64,000 nt of DNA from contig BTRK01000005.1 in the NCBI GenBank assembly GCA_036245805.1, positions 2,356,001 to 2,420,000 of the forward strand. The letters are read 5' to 3'. Below the pieces are notes generated by a model. It was not told the origin of the DNA and did no database searches. It saw only the letters and a list, made by a program, of their open reading frames with translations. A program made the translations under genes and the position numbers. Positions 23,701-36,600 of this stretch are shown in pieces; position 1 is the stretch's first letter; every line of letters begins with the position of its first letter. The stretch comes from Pristionchus mayeri. Lineage: Eukaryota; Nematoda; Chromadorea; Rhabditida; Neodiplogasteridae.

Positions 23701-26700
23701 TCGCGCGCCTCCACTGTCGTTTTCTGCCAACTTCTAGCTTATGTAGCGTGCGTAAATGAAAAGATAGAAACTTACTTTCAACAGATAAAATGTTCAGCTC
23801 TTCATTCTCTATATTCTGGTGCAAATCAGTTTGTGATATCTTAATTTCTGAATTACGTGTCGTATTTCGGCATTTTTCGATTAACAAATTGAGCAAGTTA
23901 CATTTGAAGCATTACTTTCTTTCCAAAACGTTCTGAAAATTGTTCCTACATGGCATTACGAGGATTTCTCTTTGAATTGAGGCCAATTACTACCGGAAAC
24001 CTGGTTATTTGGGTATTCCCAGAAGACAGTTCGCAAATTCTTCAAATTGAGTCAATGACCAAATGGACCTGAAAATTACATGGCAATGAAGTGGAAACAT
24101 GTTTTTGTGATGTATTAATGCAATTATGATGCAAAATAACCTATTTTGCATACAGTAAACATGATGTCTATACCCGACTCACATGACCGATTTTGCTTAA
24201 CCGAGAGCTGCATTACAATGCATGACTCGATTCCTATGATCGACACACGAAATGAAAGTACCCAAGAGGGCTAATAAGTCGCGCATAGTGCCAACCAGAA
24301 CTTTTCGGTATTTCAATTTTTCTCAAAATCTTCGCCAAAGTTGTACCCTAGATGCAATTTTTGAGTTTTCGACCAATCCAAAGAGAGAGAAATGTTCCTC
24401 TCACACTCCTCTTTCATTCGTCTGTTGACAATTTGTTCGTATCTTTATCGGAAAATGTCGAAAAATTGAGTCAAATGTCGACTTTTTCCGAAAAAATCGA
24501 GACTCCGCACACTTTCGGAGCATGCCACGGCGAAAAAACATTTTTTTCGGGAAATCCGCCAACGCCAATTGAAAGAACTCGTTTCGAAGTACTTTTTATT
24601 AATTTTGCTGGCAATTTAAAAATCATGAATTCCTACGTCCCGGCCTATGGGGAGTCTTTCCCGATTCCTCTCTTAAGTCGAAATAGCTCAGATATGTATT
24701 GTCTTTCATATATGTGTGATTACTAGTATAGATATACCAAATTCCACACGAAAAACCGACGATTTCCGTACTTTTAAAAAAATCATGTTTTTCACATCAT
24801 AATATCTCAAATTTGAAGGTATCTAACTCAACAATTCGGTAGTACACCAAGTGATAACTATGCACGTTTTAAAGTATGCTTAGACATGTCTAAAAATTTG
24901 TAGTAAGGAGTTCTTCCTTGACTTCGGAGATCCAGCTTTAGACCCTTGAATAAGCCTTCAGCGAAGGTCCGGAAAAAATAAAAATTCGTTTCTAAAGTTC
25001 ATTTTGCGAAATACGATTGAAAATATGTTGGGAAAATGTTTTTGTAAGTTAAGAAATTAGATGCACATGGAAAAGCCACAATTTTCACGACTTTTCTGAA
25101 ATGTGAATCCACAAATCTCAAAAATGTTACTGATTTATTGGGGTGTCCGGAAAGTTCGTATAATGATTCGGAAAAAAGTCAGTTCGCGATCAAATGCAGT
25201 GATTGCGCAATCTGTTTGTCAAAATGTATTGCATCATTCTGACGTTGAGTAGTGAGAGGATTTAATCAGTCTCCTAGTTGCTACATTGATTCTTGTGATG
25301 GACTCCCATCTCTACCTCCGACTAGTTTTACTTCATTACTACCGTCTTGGCCGATCCGTGAAGGAGGCCCACTCTGCCCTGGCCCAGTCGGAAGGAGCTG
25401 ACGCCCCCTCCATACCCTTTTGCTATAAGTGGTTCTCCCGCTTCAAGAAAGGGGAGTTTGGTCTCGATGATCAACCTCGCTCTGGACGCCCTCCCTCCCT
25501 CGATCAGCCTCTCGTTCTCCGTACACTGAAGCGCAAGCCCATGGCCAGTGTGAGTTGAAGAAGGATACTGGTACTCCCAGATCAACGGTGTCCGATATCC
25601 TCCATCGATCTGGGAAGAAGCCGAAACTCCCATAAGTGATTCCCCATGACCTCTCCCCCGAACAGCTGAAAAATCGTGTTCAAGTCTGTCGGGAATTACT
25701 CCATCGTAGATCCAATCTTCGATGGGTCAATTCCATCATCGCTACAGATGAGAAGTGGATCACGTACGATAACCCTGTGAGGAGACTGCAATGGGTGGAT
25801 GCAGATGAGAAGCCCACGCCCGTCCCGAAGAAGGAAGAGCACGGAAAGAAGGAACTCCTCTGCTTCTTCTTCTCAGTGCTCGGTCCCATCTACTGGGAGA
25901 TCCTCGCCCCTGGCACCAACATCAATGCCGACCTCTTCTCTGAACAACTGGAAGATGTCGCGATCAGAGTCCCTCCCAGACTCCTGAACCAAGGCAAAAT
26001 TCTTCTTCTGATGGACAACGCTCGCCCACATCGAGCAAAGATGACCGAGAAGAAAATGGACGAGCTGAAGATCGAGAGGATTCTCCATCCACCGTATTCC
26101 CCGGATCTCTCCCCATGCGACTACCACTGCTTCCGCTCTCTCTCTGACTTCTGCAAAGGAAAGAAGTTCAAGAATCGAGATGAAGTTGTGAGGGCTTTCG
26201 TGAACTGGGCGGTCTCGAAGAAACTCGCATTCTGGAAGAGAGGAATCGAGACCCTGCCCAATCGCTGGAGGGAGGTAGTGAGAAAGAAGGGGGCATACAT
26301 TGGTCACTGAGAATTGTAAAGCATTGAATAAAAAATAAAAACAAGAAATTATACGAACTTTCCGGACACCCCAATAGAAACGAGAATTTGTTTGGAGCTC
26401 TCGTTGATTTCGGTTTCAATCGGCTTGTTTAATCTGTCAGAAATGTGCGAGAAAAGTTGCGTAAAAAGTTGCGTAAAAAGTTCGCGAACTTCTGATTCTC
26501 TCCTGTTCGTGTACTCTCTCTCTTTCTCTAACCAGGTCGTTGAAAAGTTCACGAACTTTTCGACGAACTGTGTTCGAAAATCATACTTTTCTTTTGTTTT
26601 ACTTATTTTTATAAACTATTTTTGCTTTTAACTTATGACTTCTTATAATGACAACCTTCCCTTAGCTGGAATAGCTTCAGAATACAGCATAGTGAAAGTA

Positions 26701-27611
26701 AACACGGTTGGAGTAATTTTTTCGAAAATGGGTCACCACTTTCCCCACCCTGTAAAGTCAAGCAATTCCATCAGAGGGAAGGTTGTTCTTATAAGCAGTC
26801 ATAAGTTGAAAGCAAAAATAATTGATAAAAATAAGTAACACAAAAGAAAAGTACGAATTTCGAACATAGTTCGTCGAAAAGTTCGTGAACTTTTCAAGGA
26901 GCTGCGTGAAAAGTTAGAGAAAGGCGAGAGAGCACGCGTTCTTGAGAGAGGGAAAAGAAAGCAGTGATTGTTTACTTCCTTTTCCCTCTCTCAAGAATGC
27001 GTGCTCTCTCGCCTTTCTCTAACTTTTCACGCAGCTCCTTGAAAAGTTCGTTAAAAGACGCAGAGAGACGCAGAGATTGCGAGATGTCGACTTAAAATCT
27101 CTGGTGACGGAAACTCCAGGCAAACTAGTCCACAAAATATGCTACCGAAGCTAAAAGCTACATACAAAGTTGATTTCGTTCAAAAACCTAGCGGATAACT
27201 AATTGAAATGAAATGAGTTAATTCGAATTGAGAAATATTAGCATTCCGTATTCGCTGTATCTGATACACGTAAGCACGAGTTTGGATTCCACTCCTCCTT
27301 TTGAACTATAAAAGTTCGTAATAAGACAGAAACCTGAATTGCATTGCTGCCCACACACATTCCCATGACGTCGATCGTTCCTCCGGAGCACGACTTAGGC
27401 GAAGATCCTGATCGTTTTGCAGTAATGCATTCAGATCATTATACAAGGAAGGATGGTCAAATGTGATGCAAAAATGAGATTCAACTAAGTGATTCAAAAG
27501 CACCAATTCGCCGGCATAGTCCGTTCGTCGTGATGCGACCTCGTGTGCGATTCTCGCAGTAGCATTTGATCGATTCGGAAGTCATGTCCGTCAAGAACTC
27601 GCAGGTGACTG
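20794..27611 (-). CDS. C-terminal domain exons of the giant gene, interrupted by 5.6 kb of repeats
   Basis: Exons: 27504-27611 (KCYCENRTRGRITTNGLC), 27334-27407 (TIDVMGMCVGSNAIQ), then 21676-21744 (VVYFNHADDPVFVGSCG), 21386-21519 (QETYCATLP), 21081-21215 (CGAHGIYVEGSGGKRCFGFE) and 20794-20920 (ESEWLLLPRVIIVPGHW, stop TAA). Each matches an exon of the gene at 17427-19854 in order and splice phase. Three exons of that paralogue (its 19070-19131, 18931-18988 and 18790-18869) have no recognisable counterpart here. The gap between 27334 and 21745 is filled by foldbacks and a mariner. Either those exons were lost or the domain is broken in two. Confidence 0.7.
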
Positions 27612-30600
27612 AAGCGATCTTTATGTTTTTGTTTGAACCAATTCATTGTGATTTCCAGTGTTATCTACTTTTTTGTCAGAAATGTTCCAAAATTCCACTG
27701 ACTTGGATTCTCCGAAATGACAATTTTCACGCAGTCATTCACTGTGTAGTTGGCGAACGTGCCAGGCGGGCATTCTGAATCCGGATTTAGTGTGTTAATA
27801 TGAGATACATACGTGGAAAACGGTGATACAAAAGTAAACTGATAACCTTTGCAAGTAGTGCTTACAGGGACTGCTGTGAGTGGACATGCTGAAATGTGTT
27901 TTGATTTCGACCCAAGAAAACCTACAATACGACGATGATACGCGATTGTGGGAACAAATATACACTATACATTACAATGACAACTCTGGATTTGAGAAAC
28001 GTCGTTCTCACTATCTTGCTGTTCACTCGGACGAGAAAATGGGAGATATTAAGACTGTATTTTATTTATTTCTTCGATCCACTCACTCTGGCAGGCGCCG
28101 ATTGCGTCGATGTAGTTCCCCGGACCATTGCACCACTGCTGAAAATGGCGCTCACATCACAAAAAACGACATGCTCCCCGTTACTGCGTTATTGATGCAA
28201 AATGCATATTATGATAAATTGTATTTTTTTAAATTAAAATTTGCTATAAAACAGCTTACGGATAGGTTCGGATGCGCCGCTGCACATGTTGGTGTCCGGA
28301 TTGGACATACCGCCTTGGCACCCTTAACCATTGTTTTAAAAATATCAGTTGTATACAATACATTTTTGAGTCATGCAATTGTATAAAACAATAACTCAAA
28401 AGCACTTTCCGTAAGAAGATCGATTTTTTTAGTTCCCATTCATCATCACTTTCATTCGACTCCTTTGGTTCATCGTATCTCATGATTTGCATCGCTTACG
28501 TTTTCGCAAGCTATTATCAAGTGCCCATTAAAAAAAATAATTATTACTCACATCGACAGTACGTGCCATTTTCGCTGACATATCCTTTCGGGCAACCTGG
28601 TAGTGAATATCTTGGAATCGTATCGACGACTCTATTATTAGTAGTCCTAATCTATCTGTTGTCTCCAATTACATTAAAAATCTGGCTGGATCCCTCTTTT
28701 CAATAGCTCCTTTGTCGTTTATCCTCCATCGTAATATCGTTTTGATACGACTGTTTTTCCTGTATAATCTAACTAGTTGTTAATTGAACCCCCGCCACAA
28801 GCGATAAACAAATTATTATTCATATATGTTTTTACTCCCATCTTCATCTACCTCGAGACAGTCGATTCTTTTACAGTCTACTTCACGCATCTTGTATTGA
28901 TTTTCATTGTCTACCTTCTTGGTGTGTTTTATTTCTCATTAGAAAATATACTTATACAAAGAAAAAAATGTTTTGGCAGGCTTTTGAGAGAACTCAAAAC
29001 TTGTAATATTTAAAGAAAATATACCAGGACTAGCACCCTATTCTTCTGTTTTACATTTTTTGATCCGAAACAAAGGAATTAATGCAATTGTGAACTCACG
29101 ACCACATGCCCATGCCGAAGGAACGAAATTTAGGAACGGCTCTTGGCAAACACCTTTAAATGTTTCAAATAAAATTTGCCTGAACACTTTCTTGCCATTG
29201 TTTTGACAATAAGATATCATTCATAAATATTCATTTGAATGTATGTTCATTTGAATTTAGAAACTAGAGCTTACACACGCTGCCAACTTGACGGGCTTCC
29301 GACGGGCAACCTGAAACGGTTATTCCGAACATATGAACATATTTGTCTGTCAAATGCTGATACAGATTGTGCAAACAATCATCGGTATAGAGTCTGTAAT
29401 GCTCATACAGTCATGGATTGTCCAACTCAAAAATCGAACCGGCTACAATCAAGCATTATTTATGAAATTCCTTATGTCTTGCTCTTCCTAGGCAGTAGTA
29501 TGTTGTAAATTGCTCGAGCATTTTAATAATACCATCTTAAATAAACACACCTCTGCATTGACCGACTGTCGGATACAAAACCTGTCCCGGCTCTCTACAT
29601 GGACTTTCTGAATATATCATCACATAATGCGTATTTGTTCGGGACACAAATTACAATAAGGACGTAGGCACAAGAATGAGATATTTTAAATCTACTTTTC
29701 TCTAGCGGATATGGGGAAAGAAAACGAAGGAATAAGTATTTGTTAGATAAACTTGAATACTTACGAATACAGTCATTTCTTTCCGAGTTCACGTAGTAGC
29801 CAGCAGGACAAACTTAATTCAGTAATCAAAAAATGATATTGCGATGCGAATAACAATTCTTTTTAACAATTTCTTCAAATCATTGCAAAATAAATACATG
29901 CAAAGCTAAGTTCTCGATTAGATATTTCGGTTACTATTTTTGTGTTATTATTTATTTAATTTTTGCACCTTCCCTCTCTAGGATAATATACCTTGACAGA
30001 TTTGCCCGTTCCAGTAATGTACGTCAGGACATTCTGAAAGATGTTTTATATTTTATTTATTTAATATAATTTGAGGTATCAAATAAATACAAAATTACTC
30101 ACTATAACAGGAGCCTTGAGCATTGCGGCCGTACGGGCAATCTTAAAATTTAAAATTATTTGTAAAAAAAATTTAAAAAATCAAACAAAAATGAATTCAC
30201 AATTTGATGTTGGAACGCATTGATGGATCATCTGGTCAGCATCCGTCCCGCCTGGACATGCTGAAAGTGTAGTTGTGTGAAAAGTCTAAAAAGGGTAAAG
30301 GTTCAGCCTAGTTAAGCGATTTCTTTCGTGAGGCCGACTGCTGTACAAATCTATGTAAAGGTCACTGGTGTATCGGCCAGATACCTCCTATATGAGTCAG
30401 CCTAACCCCGCCCCTGAGCCCTCTTCCCTCCTCCTGCTCCCTCTATTCACTTTGATGATCTGAACTGAAGGATAGACCCATTCTCCCCTATCTCCCTTGC
30501 TATCACACATTAGCGATTGACAGAGCGCCAATAAAACTGGTAGCTGGGTCCGAGTGCATACTAGAATGCCAAATACAAATAATCGGTGCTTCTGCACAAT

Positions 30601-33600
30601 CCCGGACAATACCAGTTATGAATAAATTCGCGTCTACATTCCTTAATACGAAACTAATACTTATCCCACCATGAATTAAGATATTTCTGATGATACCAGG
30701 AGAAATGTTCTGGTAGGAATTGTGGCATGAGCAAAGATTATGACGTCGTTTGTCCGGGATTGTGCAGAAGCGCCAATTATTCTTCTCTTCATCTCACACT
30801 TTTTAGATATATCTCGCGATAATAGAGTATGGTTAATGAAGAAAGAATTGCCCGAATGACCTCCTATTGTTCATAGATGCACAAAGTGCAATCTAGGTTT
30901 TCCCCTTTTGTGTAATGTTGTATCATTTTCTAATATGTTTCGGACGATCTAATTAGCTGATGCGTTAGTAATATAGTGTATTTGAAACCGAAAATGATCC
31001 GAAGATAATTCGAAATTACCCAAAACAGGACACCTACTGCAATCATCGCGAGCAATTCAAATTTAACATTTAACATAACAATTCAAATTTAACATTTCGG
31101 ATAAGCTTACTTCTGCATTTGTGATTGTTGACGTCGTAGACCTCTCCGTAGTCGCAAGCTGAAAGGATAATTAGAATATGTATTATTTATAAATTTTAAA
31201 AAATATGAAAAAAGATTAAAAAACAAATACATATTGGGGTGTCCGGAAAGTTCGTATAATGCTTCGGAAAAAAAGTCAGTTCGCGATCAAATGCAGTGAT
31301 TGCGCAATCTGTTTGTCAACAATGTATTGCATCATTCTGACGTTGAGTAGTGAGAGGATTTAATCAGTCCCCTAGTTGCTACATTGATTCTTGTGATGGA
31401 CACCAATCTCTACCTCCGAGCAGTTTTACTTCATTACTACCGTCTTGGCCGATCCGTGAAGGAGGCCCACTCTGCCCTGGCCCAGTCGGAAGGAGCTGAC
31501 GCCCCCTCCATACCCTTCTGCTATAAGTGGTTCTCCCGCTTCAAGAAAGGGGAGTTTGGTCTCGATGATCAACCCCGCTGTGGACGCCCTCCCTCCCTCG
31601 ATCAGCCTCTCGTTCTCCGCACACTGAAGCGCAAGCCCATGGCCAGTGTGCGTGAGTTGAAGAAGGATACTGGTACTCCCAGATCAACGGTGTCCGATAT
31701 CCTCCATCGATCTGGGAAGAAGCCGAAACTCCCACAAGTGATTCCTCATGACCTCTCCACCGAACAGCTGAAAAATCGTGTTCAAGTCTGTCGGGAATTA
31801 CTCCATCGTAGATCCAATCTTCGATGGGTCAATTCCATCATCGCTACAGATGAGAAGTGGATCACGTACGATAATCCTGTGATTAGACTGCAATGGGTGG
31901 ATGCAGATGAGAAGCCCACGCCTGTCCCGAAGAAGGAAGAGCACGGAAAGAAGGAACTCCTCTGCTTCTTCTTCTCCGTGCTCGGTCCCATCTACTGGGA
32001 GATCCTCGCCCTGGCACCAGCATCAATGCCGACCTCTTCTCTGAACAACTGCAAGATGTCGCGATCAGAGTCCCTCCTAGACTCCTGAACCAGGGCAAAA
32101 TTCTTCTTCTGATGGACAATGCTCGCCCACATCGAGCGAAGATGACCCAGAAGAAAATGGACGAGCTGAAGATCGAGAGGATTCCCCATCCACCGTATTC
32201 CCCGGATCTCTCCCCATGCGACTACCACTGCTTCCGCTCTCTCTCTGACTTCTGCAAAGGAAAGAAGTTCAAGAATCGAGATGAAGTTGTGAGGGCTTTC
32301 GTGAACTAGGCGGTCTCGAAGAAACCCGCATTCTGGAAGAGAGGCATCGAGACCCTGCCCAATCGCTGGAGGGAGGTAGTGAGAAAGAAGGGGGCATACA
32401 TTGGTCACTGAGAATTGTAAAGCATTGAATAAAAAATAAAAACAAAAAATTATACGAACTTTCCGGACACCCCAATATATTGTGAGAATAGAATGCGTAG
32501 CAACGTGGTGAACATGATAAACTTCTTAAAGTACTACAATATTTGCGGAACTGTAAAATATTCACGGCTAAATATTTTCCCGTATTGTAGCACTTTAACA
32601 AGTTTATCATGTACACCACGTTGGTACGCATTCTATTCTCACAGTACTCACAAATACATTTTGCTCGTGAGAAATCGAAAAACGCCTTCCTGTCACTGGT
32701 TAGGATAAAGCTATATATATATCATATATGATAATTCTATGAAAGTTGATTGAATCTTTTATAAAATGCTAATACTAGTACATACAGTCTGTCCCCACTC
32801 GATACGTGCCGAGTGGACATGCTGAAATAGTTACAAAATATTATATTATTAATATGTATTAATCGCATATTTTATTCATTTAAAGGAGGACTAAAGGAAA
32901 TTACAAATATTCAGAAACTTCAAAACTCGAAATGTTGCAGATCGAATTCAGACGATTTAGAAACACTGTGGTACACAGGCAATTTCTTTCAGATTAAAAT
33001 TGGGAATTTCAGAGGAAAAGTCACATCACTCGTTATCAACCCGAAAGAAAGCAGTTGCCAGAGTACGTCTACATAATTCATTAATAATGAAGCGCCTAGT
33101 TCTCATTCGACTAGGTGCCCTCGTTATTGCATCAACCGATTAGCAATATCGATTTAAATGTTAAAACACACCAGCGCATAGCCCGCTCTCGAGATCGAGA
33201 TATTCTTGGGGTCTGGACAGGTCGGGGCTGTAAAAAGGGTAAACTCAATAAATAGGAGTAACTAACAAGAACTTATTCTTATCTTGCGCTATCTCAATTC
33301 TGAATTCGGAATGATGAAAAGCTAGACATTTTCGAAAATCAAACTCACGATCACATTTCTTCCTATCATCGCTTAGAATATATCCGGTTGGGCAAACTGA
33401 AATCATAATGATATTGATAAATATGATAATTGAGTTGAATAATTGGGAGAACACGTACGAGTACCTTTGCCCGTGCAGAATGACGGAATTACAAGGAGTA
33501 GACTTTTCACTTTTCACTCGGTCGGGGGCGCTTCGGCCTACTCTCCGTAGAGTGAGGTGAAGGGGCGACAGTTCTTGCAACAGAACGGCCCCCTAGTTCC

Positions 33601-36600
33601 GGCTAGTTGTCTCCTCCGTTGCTACTACTCGTGTGCTGTACTCGGACGTCTGGAGACTCGGTGTCGGCTGTGTTGAGGTGTTGATCCTCGTATTGGGAGT
33701 CTCTCCCTGAGCCTTCGAGCTGTGTTCGTGTGTGCCAGCGTTGATCAGGTGATCCGCTGTGTGAGTGTGTATCAGTGTGATCCACTCGAGTGTACGAGGT
33801 GTCTTCTGTGTGAAGTACTCGGTGATCAGAGATCAAAGATCAGAGATCAGGGTCAGTGACCAGAGAACGATTCTGCGTGATACCGGAGACGGTCTGAGAA
33901 TTGGACGAGGGGAGGGTGATCGACCTGCGATCACAGATCAAAGATCACAGTTGGTGACCGTTTCGTGAGGGAATCGAATTTGCGTGCGGGCAATTGTTTG
34001 TTTGTTGTTTGTTTGTTTGTTTGTTTGTTTGTTGTTTGCGTAGTGCACGTGACAGCAGACAAAGGCCCTTGTAGTAAACAAAGGAAGATTAACCTTGTAA
34101 ACGGGAAGTTAGAAACAGAGATCGAAGAGTGCTGAAACGGAGAGATAGTGTATCGACAGTATTGCACTCTCACATGAAGTTGAAAAGAAAAGAATGTGCT
34201 CGGATTGGGACACTCAACATTGGAACGTTGTCTGGAAGGTTGATGGAGCTGGTGGACATGATGATGCGAAGAAAGATTGATGTGCTCTGCGTACAAGAGA
34301 TTAGATGGAGGGGAGATGAGAGTAGATTCGTAAATGGATACCAAGTTGTGTGCTCAGAAGGAGACGGATTGAAAAATGGAGTGGCTGTAGTGTTATCCCC
34401 TAGATTCACAGAGTGTCTGATTGAAGTTGAAAGAATCAATGAGAGATTTCTGAGGGTGAAACTCGATTTGGCAGGAGAGAACATTTGCATAATATCTGCA
34501 TATGCGCCACAAGTTGGACTGGATAAGAGGATGAAGGAGGATTTTTATGCCAGAGTGAATGAAATGATGGATTCGATGAAAGAAGAGAAGACAGTTATAC
34601 TGGGAGGAGACTGGAATGGACATGTGGGGAAAGAGGCTGAAATTTTCGGCGATGGAACTGTACATGGTGGAAAAGGATACGGTAGACAGAATGTGGATGG
34701 ATTGAGGCTGCTAGAGTTCGCACAACAACACCATCTTGCTGTGCTGAACACAATGTTCGAGAAGAGGGAGAGTCATTTAGTCACGTACTACTCCGGTGGG
34801 GCGAAGACTCAAATTGACTATCTGTTGATGAGGAAGGAAGATAGATGGAGAGTGAAGGATGTGAAGGTGATACCATCAGAAGATACGGCCCCACAGCATA
34901 AACCAGTGGTTTGTGACGTGAAATTGAGGGGAGAATTGAATGGGAAGAAAGTGAAGAAGTTAGTGAGAATCGAACCAAAGATCAGATGGTGGAAGTTGAA
35001 AGAGAAGGAGAATAGAGAGGCATTTGAAAGGGAGATGATTGTGAAGGGAGCACTGGGACTGGATCCCCTGAATGATGAAATGGAGATTGATGAAATCTGG
35101 AGTGAGACTAAGGAAAGGGTATTGACGTGCGCCAGAAGGATCCTGGGTGAAACGAAAGGAAGGCGTAAGACAGACAAAGAGTCGTGGTTTTGGACAGATG
35201 ATGGAGTTCGTACAGCGACCAAGGAAAAGAAGGAGGCGTTTCGGAAATGGTTCCGTCTGAAGAGTGTCGAGAGTAGAAAGGGATATGAGGAGAAGAAGTG
35301 GGAGTGCCGCAAAGTGATTCATGAAGCTAAGATGAGAGCTTGTGATGATCTGTATGAGAGATTGGACGGACCAGATGGAGAACAAGAGGTGTATCGATTG
35401 GCGAAGTGTCGAGATAGAATGAAGAAGGATATAAAAGAGGTTAAATCGATCTATGATCGAAAAGGTATGATATTGCGGAGGGCAGATGAAGTGAAGGAAA
35501 GATGGCGAGAGTATTTTGACGAGTTACTCAATGTAGAGAAACCTCAAGCACTGCTGAGAGAGGGAGAGGAAATTGATGAAGAAGTACTGGACTGGAGTTT
35601 GGAGGTAGTGAGGTGGGCTATCGGAAGATGCCCGTGGAGGAAAGCATATGGCCCAGACAAGATACCAGTAGATGCATGGAAAGCAGTAAGAGAGACGGGA
35701 GTTTGGTGGTTAGCGAGGCTATTCAACCGGATACTCAGAGGAAAGAGAATGCCTGATGATTGGAGGAAGAGTGAGATTGTCACAATCTATAAAGGGAAAG
35801 GCGATGTAAGAGACTGTGGAAACTATCGAGGAATCAAGCTGATCTCTCATACGATGAAGATCCTTGAAAGATGTGTTGATAGAAGATTGAGAGTCATAAT
35901 GGAATTGAACCCTACCCAATTTGGATTTGTGAGCGGTTCTTCGACATCAGAGCCAATGTTCTTACTGAATCAGATGGTTGAACGGAACATTGAATTCGGT
36001 CAGAGACTGTACGTTGTATTTCTCGATCTGGAGAAGGCGTACGATCGGACACCAAGAAGACAGATTTGGCGAAGTTTGAGGGAGAAAGGAGTGCCTGAAG
36101 CATATGTGACACTGATTAAGGAGATGTATGAGGGCGCATCAGCCATAGTGCGAACTCCATTCGGAGCAACGAGAGAGGTAACCATTAGAGTCGGAGTGCA
36201 TCAGGGAAGTGCATTGAGCCCCCTGCTCTTCATTTCTGTACTCGATACGGTGCTCGGGGAATGTTTGGAGATGGCACCGAAATGCCTTGCATACGCTGAT
36301 GACTTGTGTCTGATGGACTCAGATGTCATGAGATTAGAGAGCAAAGTGAAGGAGATTCAAAGGAGATTTAAAGCTGGAGGACTCACACTAAATACCCGTA
36401 AATCGGAACTAGTTGTGATTGGTGGAGGGGAAGTAAGAATGGAAGATGATGATGGAGAAGTGATACAGCAAGTGAAGGAGTTCAGGTATCTCGGATCGAT
36501 GGTGCATGAATGTGGAGGGTCAGACCGAGATGTGAGCAACCGAATAAGAACTGGTTGGGCCAAGTTCAATGCTTGTAGTGGTGTCCTCCACGATAAGAGA

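Noticed and set aside
24352..24726. 124-codon plus frame
   Set aside because: It reads through one arm of the 22671-24676 palindrome and appears in similar form on the minus strand in the other arm, as expected for an inverted repeat.
33996..34036. TTTG tract as a telomere-like repeat
   Set aside because: It is a short microsatellite within the 5' UTR of the LINE, not a telomeric array.
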